A DNA stretch of 21,445 nucleotides from JAAFIP01 sp043777795. GTDB taxonomy: Bacteria; Pseudomonadota; Gammaproteobacteria; Burkholderiales; Burkholderiaceae_C. Positions 13,323 to 21,190 of the stretch are shown piece by piece (within the stretch, counting starts at the first letter, position 1; every line of letters begins with the position of its first letter). The notes beneath the pieces were generated by a model that was not told where the DNA came from, did not search any database, and saw only the letters and a list, made by a program, of their open reading frames with translations. The stretch is from the NCBI GenBank assembly GCA_043777795.1, contig JAYWHJ010000247.1, positions 1 to 21,445 of the forward strand. Reading direction: 5' to 3'. Made by a program: the position numbers and the translations under genes.

Positions 13323-13902
13323 ATGAAAGAGTGCTCTAAATTGCGCGAACCGACTGTATTGGCAGCCACTTGGCGAGACACCCAAGAGCTGGGCTTTAAG
13401 ATGGCGTCCGAGCCACTGGGGTGTTCGATTTTGCGCGGATTTGCCGCTACTAAACCCGTTGCCAAGATTCTAGAGCTGGGCTCTGGCCTGGGTGTGTCAA
13501 CGACTTGGTTACCAGACGGTCTGGACGCACAGTCTCGCTTGACCAAAGTAAACCATGATCCTGCAGTGCTCAACGTTTTGCGTAAGTACTTCGGGTGCCG
13601 ACTGGCAGTTGCATGTAGTTTGTGCTGAAGGGAACGAATACGCGCTATCGATCAAAGGGCTGGTATTTGATTTGATTTTTGCAGATACTTGGACAGTTAA
13701 GTACCGGTTAGTCAAAGAGACGCTAGCGCTGCTCCAGCCCTCGGGCATTTATGTCGTCGACGACATGGTGCCTCGCTCAGATTGGCCCGAAGGCCATGGA
13801 GTAAAGGCGGCGACCTTGATCGTCGTGGTGTAGCAACGCATTGATTTAACGATGACCAAGTTGGCGTGGGCTAGTGGTTTGGTGATTGTGGTAACGCGCT
13901 AG
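13323..13902 (+). pseudogene. Broken class I SAM-dependent methyltransferase
   Basis: Starts 4 bp after leuA. The first frame (13323 to about 13595) gives LGFKMASEPLGCSILRGFAA and the SAM-binding motif ILELGSGLGVSTTWL, as in small O-methyltransferase-like proteins. At 13593-13595 the frame must shift: dropping one G gives YFGADW and a second frame reading FDLIFADTW, GIYVVDDMVPRSDWPEGH. That frame meets TAG at 13831-13833 but continues recognisably as QRIDLTMTKLAWASGLVIVV and ends at 13902. So there is one frameshift and one nonsense codon, probably from GAG or CAG. Two lesions make sequencing error an unlikely full explanation. Alternatively, two unrelated short proteins, which the continuous family resemblance argues against. 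Confidence 0.8.
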
Positions 13903-13980
13903 GTGCATTTTTTGGTACCTCGTAGAGTAACATTTCACCATCATAGTTGTAGCTTCTCCCGCAAAATTTTAAAGCGCTGG

Positions 13981-13995
13981 AAGCCTGAAAGGCTT
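13981..13995. other. Small hairpin in the gap after the methyltransferase pseudogene
   Basis: AAGCCT (13981-13986) and AGGCTT (13990-13995) form a 6-bp stem followed by AAAAA; on the leftward strand this is preceded by T-rich sequence. The rest of the 174-bp gap (13903-14076) shows no gene and no other clear signal. Confidence 0.3.
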
Positions 13996-14076
13996 AAAAA
14001 TACCATCGCTGCAGAAATAGCAACCGCCTGGGGTGATGGTGTGCGGTGAATGGTCTGGCTGTCAGGCTGCGCGCAG

Positions 14077-14988
14077 TCATTTAGTGTATTGATCGGCACG
14101 TTGGGTAGAGTTGGTCATCGTGATAGCTGCAATGCCCGCAGTGACAAGTGCCACGCCGCACCAAGCGGCAGTGTCCATCGCCTCGCCCAGCACCCACACT
14201 CCCCCAATAGAAGACACTACGGGGACCAGTGCGCCTACCATCGCTGGGCGGGCCGGCCCCAGTACCCTCATGGCGTAGCCGTAGGCGGCGATCCCCAAAG
14301 TACCTGCAAGCACCCCTTGCCATGCGATTTGCAGCAGCAATGCGTGTGTGCCCACCGCCCAAAGTTGGGTATTGACCTGCCAAAGCCACAAGGGAATCAC
14401 CGCCAAAGCAGACCAAAAACTCACTAGGGCAGCGCTTTCCAAACCGGTGAATTCCAAGCTCCGAAACGCCAAGCTGTAGAGGCTCCACAGAACAGCGGCA
14501 AATAGGAAAAGCGCGTCACCCGGCCAATACTGGGAGCTGCCCGCTGTGCTCCACATACCGCTGACCAAGCCCACGCCACCAAATACAACGACAGCAGCCA
14601 CTAGTTGCACTCGGGCTGGCAACTGGCGAGCCAAAATGCTGACACCTGCAATCACCATCAAAGGTATAAGGCCAGGCAACAGCGCAGCCATGTGAGAGGC
14701 TGGCGCATAGCGTGCACCGGTCATCACCAGTAGGCCAAACGGCAGGCCCGAACCGATGATGACCAGAGCCATGCGCAGCTGAGAGCGCGGTGGCCGGGCA
14801 TATGCTGTGTTGTGCAATAACCGCCACCACACGGGTGCCAGCAAAAGCGCAGGCACACAGTAACGCAATAAAGCCAAGTCTACCGGCGTGAAGCCGCCAG
14901 TGGCACCGTAGCGTGTAGCCAACTGCCAGCCCGAACCAATAAACACCATGGTAAATGCGGCGGCCCAACCGAGCAGAGTGGAGTGCAT
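14077..14988 (-). CDS. DMT superfamily (EamA) transporter
   Basis: A predicted inner-membrane exporter of 303 residues with about ten hydrophobic helices arranged as two EamA repeats (about 5-140 and 150-290). Examples are VDLALLRYCVPALLLAPVWW early and GALVPVVSSIGGVWVLGE near the end, the latter a recognisable EamA signature. Family members export amino acids or metabolites; the substrate is not readable here. It diverges from a TetR regulator across a 49-bp gap with an operator-like palindrome, so it is probably the regulator's target. The ATG at 14988 lies only about 8 bases from a TATACT box read leftward, so the mRNA may be almost leaderless. Confidence 0.9.
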   Translation of the reverse strand: MHSTLLGWAAAFTMVFIGSGWQLATRYGATGGFTPVDLALLRYCVPALLLAPVWWRLLHNTAYARPPRSQLRMALVIIGSGLPFGLLVMTGARYAPASHMAALLPGLIPLMVIAGVSILARQLPARVQLVAAVVVFGGVGLVSGMWSTAGSSQYWPGDALFLFAAVLWSLYSLAFRSLEFTGLESAALVSFWSALAVIPLWLWQVNTQLWAVGTHALLLQIAWQGVLAGTLGIAAYGYAMRVLGPARPAMVGALVPVVSSIGGVWVLGEAMDTAAWCGVALVTAGIAAITMTNSTQRADQYTK

Positions 14989-14994
14989 AATTTT

Positions 14995-15023
14995 AGTATA
15001 CTATGAGTATAATGAAATTATAC
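14995..15023. promoter_or_regulatory. Operator-like palindrome and overlapping divergent promoters
   Basis: GTATAATGAAATTATAC (15007-15023) is a perfect 17-bp inverted repeat (7-bp arms, 3-bp centre). It contains TATAAT on both strands. A further palindrome AGTATACT lies at 14995-15002. Regulator binding here would block both the exporter and the TetR gene. No convincing -35 box is seen. Confidence 0.6.
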
Positions 15024-15037
15024 CTGATTTACTTTAA

Positions 15038-15697
15038 ATGAAAAAACAGCGCCCCTATACCCAGCAAATACGCAGGGTAGCTGCCGACATGACACGTTTG
15101 GCAACCGTGCGCTGCGCGGTTGATTTGCTGGCCAGTGCCCAAGCTGGCAAGTTCAGTATGGACGCAGTGGCCAGTGCGGCGGGTGTTTCGCGCATGACGG
15201 TGTTCAATATGTTTGGCGACAAGCGCAGCTTGCTGCTGGCCGTTTATGACGCGCTGTCCAGCAGCGGGCAGCTTGACGATGTGACTGACATCTTGAACGA
15301 CGCAGATGTTGATGCCGCTTGGGCGCACTATGTGCAGCGATTTGGGCGTTTCTACCAAAACCATAGTGTGGTGCTGCGGCATTTACGCGGCCTGGCAGCT
15401 TGGGATGCGGACTTTGATGCCGTCATGCGCCAGCGCGACGCGCGTAAAGATCTGGGCATTGCGTGGTTGTTGCAGCGACAGCATGGCGGCAACCCTCTGC
15501 AGGCGATGCGCCCAGCTTTGCAGGCTGTTGCACAGCAAATCAGTGCTCTGATGGGGTTTGAAGTGCTGGATGCCTTGGCGCAGCGCGCAGGGCACGAACA
15601 GGCCCTAGTGCTGTGGCACGCTATGGTAGATGCCGTGCGATACCAAGCCATCAGCACCAAGCGCCAAGAGGTGCAGACGCCTAAGCGCCGCGCCTGA
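15038..15697 (+). CDS. TetR/AcrR family transcriptional regulator
   Basis: A 219-residue one-component repressor. The N-terminal DNA-binding domain (about 20-70) has the helix-turn-helix KFSMDAVASAAGVSRMTVFN followed by MFGDKRSLLLAVYDAL, very typical of the family. The C-terminal ligand and dimer domain is variable, with no recognisable ligand class. It is divergent from the EamA exporter, and the arrangement suggests it represses that exporter and itself through the palindrome between them. Its last 17 bases overlap the convergent membrane-protein gene that ends at 15681. The start ATG lacks a strong ribosome-binding site. Confidence 0.92.
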   Translation: MKKQRPYTQQIRRVAADMTRLATVRCAVDLLASAQAGKFSMDAVASAAGVSRMTVFNMFGDKRSLLLAVYDALSSSGQLDDVTDILNDADVDAAWAHYVQRFGRFYQNHSVVLRHLRGLAAWDADFDAVMRQRDARKDLGIAWLLQRQHGGNPLQAMRPALQAVAQQISALMGFEVLDALAQRAGHEQALVLWHAMVDAVRYQAISTKRQEVQTPKRRA

Positions 15698-16193
15698 ACT
15701 TGCTCCATAGGATTCGGGCGCTGCGGCGCAGCGCGGATTTGATGCGTTTGCCCGTTTGCCACAGCTTGGATGCGCGGATGTAATCCATGATGCTGTCTTT
15801 CCATGCTTTCCAGCGCGGATACCAGCGCGCGAACCAGGCAAACTGCATCAACGCGGGCAGGGTAAGCTGGAACAGGCGCGCCACCAAGGCAGTGCCGACC
15901 AGCTTGGCAGCGATCAGCACGGTGAAGCCTAGAACAATCTGCCCATGGCGTATCAGAAACAGTGCCAGTAGCTTGATAGGAAACAGCGCAGCCGCTGGTA
16001 CCACCAGCACCAGCAGCGCTCCCCAAGAGGGAAGCTGGGCAATTTTGCGTTCCATCCAAGCCCATACGGGCAGCTTGGACAGGCGCTGCATCAGCGCTGC
16101 CAATGGCTCCCAGCCCCACTCCTCAAACAGCAGTAGCAGCGCCATGAGCGGCGTGAAAATCCAGCGCAATACCGTGGCCAGCGCACTAAACAT
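15681..16193 (-). CDS. Hypothetical membrane protein
   Basis: A 170-residue protein I cannot assign to a function. It has a first hydrophobic stretch (about 3-24, LRWIFTPLMALLLLFEEWGW), an amphipathic Trp/Arg segment, two further helices (about 57-78 and 84-108) and a strongly basic C-terminal tail (KLWQTGKRIKSALRRSARIL). That pattern suggests an inner-membrane protein with a cytoplasmic cationic tail. I have the impression that related proteins are conserved in Comamonadaceae. It is convergent with the TetR gene (17-bp overlap) and lies downstream of the acyl-CoA genes, separated by 70 bp. Confidence 0.75.
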   Translation of the reverse strand: MFSALATVLRWIFTPLMALLLLFEEWGWEPLAALMQRLSKLPVWAWMERKIAQLPSWGALLVLVVPAAALFPIKLLALFLIRHGQIVLGFTVLIAAKLVGTALVARLFQLTLPALMQFAWFARWYPRWKAWKDSIMDYIRASKLWQTGKRIKSALRRSARILWSKFRRGA

Positions 16194-16243
16194 AGGTGGT
16201 AGCAGCTCTGAAAAGAATAGCTATTGCAAAGCTCGCTGTGGTG

Positions 16244-16260
16244 AGCGTGCGCAACACGCT
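16244..16260 (-). other. Hairpin after the enoyl-CoA hydratase gene
   Basis: AGCGTG (16244-16249) and CACGCT (16255-16260) form a 6-bp stem directly after the leftward stop at 16264. A palindrome AATAGCTATT lies at 16216-16225. No clean T-run is present, so termination is uncertain. Confidence 0.3.
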
Positions 16261-16263
16261 GGC

Positions 16264-17106
16264 CTAACGGTATACCGCAGGGCGCTTGCCCAAAAAGGCC
16301 TGGATACCCTCGCCGCCGTTTGCATGGTGCAGGTTGGACACAAAGGCATCGCGCTCAGCGTTCAACTGCGTCGCCAGCGCGCTTTGCGGTGCATCGTTGA
16401 TCAGCTCTTTGATACTGGCCAGCGCATTGGGCGCGCGGGTGTTGAGCTGGCCCGCCACCAGCAGTGCCTCGTTCAGTGCGTTACCGGCGTCCACCACGCG
16501 ATTCACCACGCCCAGCGCATGCAGTCGCTCGGCGCTGGCGCGCTCGCCGCCCAGTAACAGCTCGCTGGCGATCTGGCGCGGCAGCATCCGGCTTAAATGC
16601 CAGGTAGCGCCGCCATCGGGCGACAGACCCACATTGCTGTAGGCCATCACAAACACGGCATCGCGTGCGGCCACGATCATGTCGCAGGCCAGGCAAAGCG
16701 AGAAACCCGCGCCTGCTGCGGCGCCTTCTACGGCAGCAATCACAGGTTTGCGGCAACTGCGAATGGCCTCTATCCAACTGTGCAGTCCATCGATAATCTG
16801 GGCCTGCACCTGCGGGGCCTGGCTGCGGTTATCCAGAAGGCGCTGCAAGTTGCCGCCAGCGCAAAATAGGCTGCCTTCGCCGGAAATCACCACACTGCGA
16901 ATCTCGTCGCTGCTATCGGCAAAGTTCAGCGCCTCAACCCCTGCTGCGTACATCGACGGGCTGAGCGCGTTGCGCAGCGTGGGGTTGGAGATGGTCAGCA
17001 CCATCGTTTGGTTGGTGCCTGAGCCTGTACTTTTGCTTTTGCCGTGGCTGGTGCCTGCACTGCCCACTGTGCTGCTTTTGAGTTCGCCGCTGCTGTGTGT
17101 TTCCAT
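16264..17106 (-). CDS. Enoyl-CoA hydratase/isomerase family protein (PaaG / oxepin-CoA hydrolase-like)
   Basis: A 280-residue crotonase-fold enzyme. The oxyanion-hole segments are LFCAGGNLQ (80-88) and GAAAGAGFSLCLACDM (128-143), with VGLSPDGGATW (159-169) carrying an acidic Asp164 where PaaG-like isomerases have their catalytic residue. The closing GEGIQAFLGKRP is typical. The closest match by eye is the alternative-type oxepin-CoA hydrolase or PaaG group of aromatic degradation, but a general enoyl-CoA hydratase is possible. Residues 5-33 are a low-complexity run of Ser, Gly, Thr and Lys placed before the first strand (MVLTISNP), not usual for the family. It starts 5 bp after the PaaH-type dehydrogenase stop, so the two are an operon. 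Confidence 0.88.
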   Translation of the reverse strand: METHSSGELKSSTVGSAGTSHGKSKSTGSGTNQTMVLTISNPTLRNALSPSMYAAGVEALNFADSSDEIRSVVISGEGSLFCAGGNLQRLLDNRSQAPQVQAQIIDGLHSWIEAIRSCRKPVIAAVEGAAAGAGFSLCLACDMIVAARDAVFVMAYSNVGLSPDGGATWHLSRMLPRQIASELLLGGERASAERLHALGVVNRVVDAGNALNEALLVAGQLNTRAPNALASIKELINDAPQSALATQLNAERDAFVSNLHHANGGEGIQAFLGKRPAVYR

Positions 17107-17111
17107 GAGGT

Positions 17112-18632
17112 TTAGGCCTCGACGTGCGTCAGGCTCAGGCCAATCGCACCGCGGCGGCGCAACCAGGGGCTAGGGCGGTAGCGCGGGTCACCATAGACAG
17201 TTTGCATGTTAAACAGTACTTCCAGCACATTGGTGGGGCCTAGCAAATCACCCAAAGCCAAGGGGCCATGCGGATAGCCCAGTCCGAGAGTTACAGCAAT
17301 CTCCAAGTCGGCGGGCGAGCATATTTGCTGCTGGCAGATGTCAGACGCTATATTGATGATGCAGGCTACCACGCGCTGTGTGACAAAGCCGCCGCTGTCG
17401 CGGATCACGCTCACCGCCTTGCCGTCCCGGGCAAAAAGGGCGTGCGCGGCATCCCGCATATCGGTGCGCGTGGCGGGATTGGTCATCAGTACGCGGCGTT
17501 TGGTGGCATCGTCGTCGATCAGCATGTCAATACCTACCGTACGGGATGGGTCGTAGCGTTCAACCACAGCCACCGTGGTCACGTCAAAACCTAGCGGGGC
17601 TACTAAGGTGAGCGCCTGGCTGGACGGAGCTGCACCTGTCTCAATGACCGCGCCCAAGTTTTTCAGCAATTCCAGCAATTGCGCACGCCGCGTGGCGCGA
17701 GGCGACACCCACACAGGCGGCATTTTTGCTACCAATGGCGTAGCTGCTTGCGCCGGTTTTTGTTGGATTTCACCCACATAATTATAAAAACCAGCACCTG
17801 TTTTTTTGCCCAGCATGCCACCAGCCAAACGTTGGGCGGTAATCACACTGGGGCGGTAGCGCGGTTCGTCATAGTACTGACGGTATACCGACTCCATCAC
17901 TGGGTGCGACACATCCAGCGCGGTCAAATCCATCAGCTCAAATGGCCCCAGCTTAAAACCCACTTGGTCTTTTAAAATTGCATCGACCGTGGCAAAGTCG
18001 GCAATGCCTTCGCCCACGATACGCAGCGCCTCAGTGCCGTAGGCCCTGCCAGCATGGTTGACAATAAAACCTGGAGTGTCAGCGGCTTGCACTGCAGTGT
18101 GGCCCATCTGCTTGGCATAACTGCTCAGTTGGGCGCACACCGCAATGTCGGTTTTTAAGCCTGCGATGACCTCTACCACTCGCATCAGTGGAACCGGGTT
18201 GAAAAAGTGGTAGCCTGCAAAGCGCTCTGGGTGTCGCATGCCAGCGGCAATTGCGGTTATGGATAGTGAAGATGTGTTAGTGACTAACGTGCAACTAGGT
18301 GTTACGATGCTTTCGAGTTCTTTGAACAGACTCTGCTTAACGTCTACTTTTTCTACAATGGCCTCTATTACCAAGTCGCAGTCGGCAAGATCCATCAAGG
18401 AGGTGCAGGGTTTCAATCTGGCCTTGCACGCCTGCGCGTCCACCAGGGTGAGTTTGCCTTTGTCGACTTGTTTATCCCATATACTTCCCACCGCGCTGAT
18501 GGCCTTGCTTACAGCCTCGGGATTTAAATCAAACAAGCGTACTTCGCTACCGGCTTGGGCGGCAATCTGCGCTATGCCACGGCCCATGGCGCCAGAGCCT
18601 ACAATAGATATCGTGAAAAATATGGGTTTCAT
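17112..18632 (-). CDS. paaH: 3-hydroxyacyl-CoA dehydrogenase, PaaH type
   Basis: A 506-residue NAD-dependent enzyme oxidising 3-hydroxyacyl-CoA; PaaH does this on 3-hydroxyadipyl-CoA in phenylacetate breakdown. The Rossmann domain has VGSGAMGRGIAQIAAQAG (GxGxxG at 12-17), then VIEAIVEK, NTSSLSITAIA and the catalytic-site segment GYHFFNPVPLMRVVEVI. A first C-terminal dehydrogenase domain begins DTPGFIVNHAGRAYG, and a second DSGGFVTQRVVACIINIASD, giving the duplicated layout of PaaH. The linker around QKPAQAATPLVAKM is low in conservation. No other paa genes are in the window, so a role in phenylacetate rather than fatty or dicarboxylic acids is an inference. It is divergent from the FimV-like gene with about 60 bp between. 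Confidence 0.9.
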   Translation of the reverse strand: MKPIFFTISIVGSGAMGRGIAQIAAQAGSEVRLFDLNPEAVSKAISAVGSIWDKQVDKGKLTLVDAQACKARLKPCTSLMDLADCDLVIEAIVEKVDVKQSLFKELESIVTPSCTLVTNTSSLSITAIAAGMRHPERFAGYHFFNPVPLMRVVEVIAGLKTDIAVCAQLSSYAKQMGHTAVQAADTPGFIVNHAGRAYGTEALRIVGEGIADFATVDAILKDQVGFKLGPFELMDLTALDVSHPVMESVYRQYYDEPRYRPSVITAQRLAGGMLGKKTGAGFYNYVGEIQQKPAQAATPLVAKMPPVWVSPRATRRAQLLELLKNLGAVIETGAAPSSQALTLVAPLGFDVTTVAVVERYDPSRTVGIDMLIDDDATKRRVLMTNPATRTDMRDAAHALFARDGKAVSVIRDSGGFVTQRVVACIINIASDICQQQICSPADLEIAVTLGLGYPHGPLALGDLLGPTNVLEVLFNMQTVYGDPRYRPSPWLRRRGAIGLSLTHVEA

Positions 18633-18693
18633 AGCCTGATTATCCAGATGTTGGTCTGTAAAAATACACAGTAATTATAAGTAATTGAATTTG

Positions 18694-21132
18694 ATGATCG
18701 CAAAGTCGCTTTTCTACCCGCCTAAGAGTTTGCGGATCGGCAGCCGCCAACTTGCGGTGGCTGCCAGCATCACTTTGTTGCTCTGGCCAACAGTGTCAGA
18801 CGCATTGTCACTGGGACGCAGCCGAGGGGCAGCGGTGCTAGGTCGTGGGCTGGATGTTTCGGTTTTGGCCAGCTTAGAGCCGCAAGAAGATGTACCAGAG
18901 TCATCCTGCTTCAGTGCAGACGTTTTTTATGGCGACACACGCGTCAATCCGTCTGGCGTAACGGTGACCCCTTTGCGTACCAGCCCCACTGAACTGACCT
19001 TACGTGTGCGCTCCAGCACACCTATTGACGAACCTTTTATTACTTTGTATGTGCGTGCCGCATGTAGTCAAAGTGTCACTCGGCGCTACGTGCTGTTGTC
19101 TGATTCACCCAGCGAGCCGGCACCTTTAGTGCAGATACCGGCGCTACCTTTGCTGGGTTCACCCACACCCCTGCGTGCTCCAGCGGTGACTGATGAGCTG
19201 CGTCGTGAGGACACGACCCAGATGCAAGAATCTAAAGCACGTCAGGCGAATCGTGCTGTTGCGCGCCAAGAAGCAATAAACCAAAAGCCGCAAACCTCGG
19301 CCTTGGATCCGGTCGCATCGGAACAAGCTCAAGCAAGGCGAGTTGCCCGCCAGAAGGCCAAAGAGCAGGCCAAGCTGCAAGCCACTGAGTACGCTGTGCA
19401 GGGAAATAACAAAACTGCATTAGCACCCCTCTCGGCCATGAGTCCCAGCTTGGGATCAGCAGGCAAAACCAGTACCGATCGACTCAAAGTGGACCTGCTC
19501 GATCTAGTGCCCGGACGTGAGCCTTCTCTGCGCGCCAGTGCCGAGCTGCTTAGCCAACCCACCACCGACATGGCAACCCGCGCCCAAGCTGCTGCCGTGT
19601 GGCGCATGATCAACGCTTCGCCACAAGACATGTTGCGCGACGTTGAGCGTCTTAAAACCATAGAAACCGAAGTACGCGCAATGTCAGAGCTGACCAAGCG
19701 CCAAACGCAAGAACTCACAGCGGTAAAAACCGAGCTGGCTACTGCGCAACGTGATCGGTATGCCAACCCGTTCGTATATGTTCTGGCGGCGTTGTGTTTG
19801 GGCGCATTGGCCTTTGCTGCATGGATGTGGCGCCAGCGCAGGAGCAGCCATGCCCCATGGTGGGGCAATCAGCAAAGCCTGAGTAAAACCGAAGGTAGCC
19901 AAAGCAAAGGCAAACCGATCGCGCGTTTTGGTAGCCAAAATGCGGCATTCAGTGCTGAGCAAGAGCGTGAGCGCGAGCAAGACTTCGTGTCGGCTTCACA
20001 GCTCATTACGCCCGCATCCGGTCCAATGCCATTGGGTGATCGCGCTGGGCCGCCACCGTCCTTTATCTCCAGCAGAAGATCCGCTGTGGATTTTGATGTG
20101 CAATCGGGACACTCTACATCCGAGTTAGTCAGCCCAGCACCAGACAGACTGAACTCGTCGTCGGCTGCACGCGGTATCGAACGGGACTTTGAATCCAGCG
20201 CAATGACCGGCTTGCGCCCTGTCAAAGCAGAAGAGCTTTTTGACATCCAGCAGCAAGCCGATTTCTTTATGTCGCTGGGACAGCACGCACAGGCTATAGA
20301 TATTTTGCAGAATCACATAGGCGAAAATGTCGAAACCAGCGCGCTGGCGTATCTTGATCTGTTTGACATTTACCATAGCATTGATCAACGTACCGAGTTT
20401 GCTGACCTGCGCGCTGAGTTCAACCGCGTGTTCAACGCGCAGGTGCCAGAGTTTGATCAGTATGGGATCCACAGCCGTGGGCTGGAGGATTACGTACCAG
20501 TGCTTCAGCGCATTCAGGCACTTTGGCCAAACGCCAAGGTATTGGAGGTGATTGAAGAGTCGATCTTCCGAAAGCCCGATTTTGAGAATCAACCCTTTGA
20601 TTTGTTGGCCTACCGTGAGTTGATGCTGTTGTACGCTATCGCCAAAGATGTGAGTGAGTATGATGACGCCGGTTATGACATCGAAGAAAATCCAGATGTG
20701 GATTTTGATGTATCCCAGCCTGGCGAATTGGAAAGTGGCGCGATGGCGGGCGTCACCACTCGTACTGGGCTCAAAGACCTTGCAAATACTGGACTCTCTG
20801 GAACCGGGGTGCAGTCCCTTTCTGCGTCCTTGGCGCATCCAATTGCACACAGCATCCCGAGCAATGAGGTTTTCATCGACGAGGAATGGGAAAGGGCACT
20901 TAAAAACGTGCCGCTGTTAAATACGTCAATCGGCGTAGATGTCGATATTGGGGCGTTTGCAGACGCGCCAGTAGCGACCGATGCTTTAGCGACTTCAACG
21001 CCTGCTCCGACCGGAGTTCCATCTTTAGATTTTGTGAGCAGTGCCCAGGTGCATAGTAAAGTTGACAATGGAATTGACTTTGAAATCGCGCTGGATGAGA
21101 TTCAGAGCAGCTCTAAAAAACCTAAACTTTGA
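18694..21132 (+). CDS. FimV-like inner-membrane protein
   Basis: An 812-residue protein built like FimV, the polar hub for type IV pili and twitching in Pseudomonas. A signal peptide (about 1-36, ending TVSDA) is followed by SLGRSRGAAVLGRGLDVSV, the FimV N-terminal type of domain. A charged Ala/Gln-rich region (about 170-240, likely helical) and a long linker lead to one membrane helix (about 360-380, VYVLAALCLGALAFAAWMW). The cytoplasmic part includes a tetratricopeptide-like domain (about 510-620, with ADFFMSLGQHAQAIDILQNH) and an acidic Asp/Ser-rich tail. I see no LysM domain, which classical FimV has. The ATG at 18694 is preferred over in-frame TTG codons at 18685 and 18691. No pilus genes are nearby. 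Confidence 0.8.
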   Translation: MIAKSLFYPPKSLRIGSRQLAVAASITLLLWPTVSDALSLGRSRGAAVLGRGLDVSVLASLEPQEDVPESSCFSADVFYGDTRVNPSGVTVTPLRTSPTELTLRVRSSTPIDEPFITLYVRAACSQSVTRRYVLLSDSPSEPAPLVQIPALPLLGSPTPLRAPAVTDELRREDTTQMQESKARQANRAVARQEAINQKPQTSALDPVASEQAQARRVARQKAKEQAKLQATEYAVQGNNKTALAPLSAMSPSLGSAGKTSTDRLKVDLLDLVPGREPSLRASAELLSQPTTDMATRAQAAAVWRMINASPQDMLRDVERLKTIETEVRAMSELTKRQTQELTAVKTELATAQRDRYANPFVYVLAALCLGALAFAAWMWRQRRSSHAPWWGNQQSLSKTEGSQSKGKPIARFGSQNAAFSAEQEREREQDFVSASQLITPASGPMPLGDRAGPPPSFISSRRSAVDFDVQSGHSTSELVSPAPDRLNSSSAARGIERDFESSAMTGLRPVKAEELFDIQQQADFFMSLGQHAQAIDILQNHIGENVETSALAYLDLFDIYHSIDQRTEFADLRAEFNRVFNAQVPEFDQYGIHSRGLEDYVPVLQRIQALWPNAKVLEVIEESIFRKPDFENQPFDLLAYRELMLLYAIAKDVSEYDDAGYDIEENPDVDFDVSQPGELESGAMAGVTTRTGLKDLANTGLSGTGVQSLSASLAHPIAHSIPSNEVFIDEEWERALKNVPLLNTSIGVDVDIGAFADAPVATDALATSTPAPTGVPSLDFVSSAQVHSKVDNGIDFEIALDEIQSSSKKPKL

Positions 21133-21190
21133 TTAGCAGCGGGTCGAGCCGGCTACATAGTTGTCCCTGAGAAACCGCACCAACCCACAT

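Noticed and set aside
13831..13833. The amber codon in the methyltransferase as a recoding (pyrrolysine or readthrough) site
   Set aside because: A separate frameshift upstream already breaks the gene, so simple decay explains both lesions.
16216..16260. Hairpins after the enoyl-CoA hydratase gene as a firm terminator
   Set aside because: There is no proper T-run after the stem in the leftward direction; they are reported only as hairpins.
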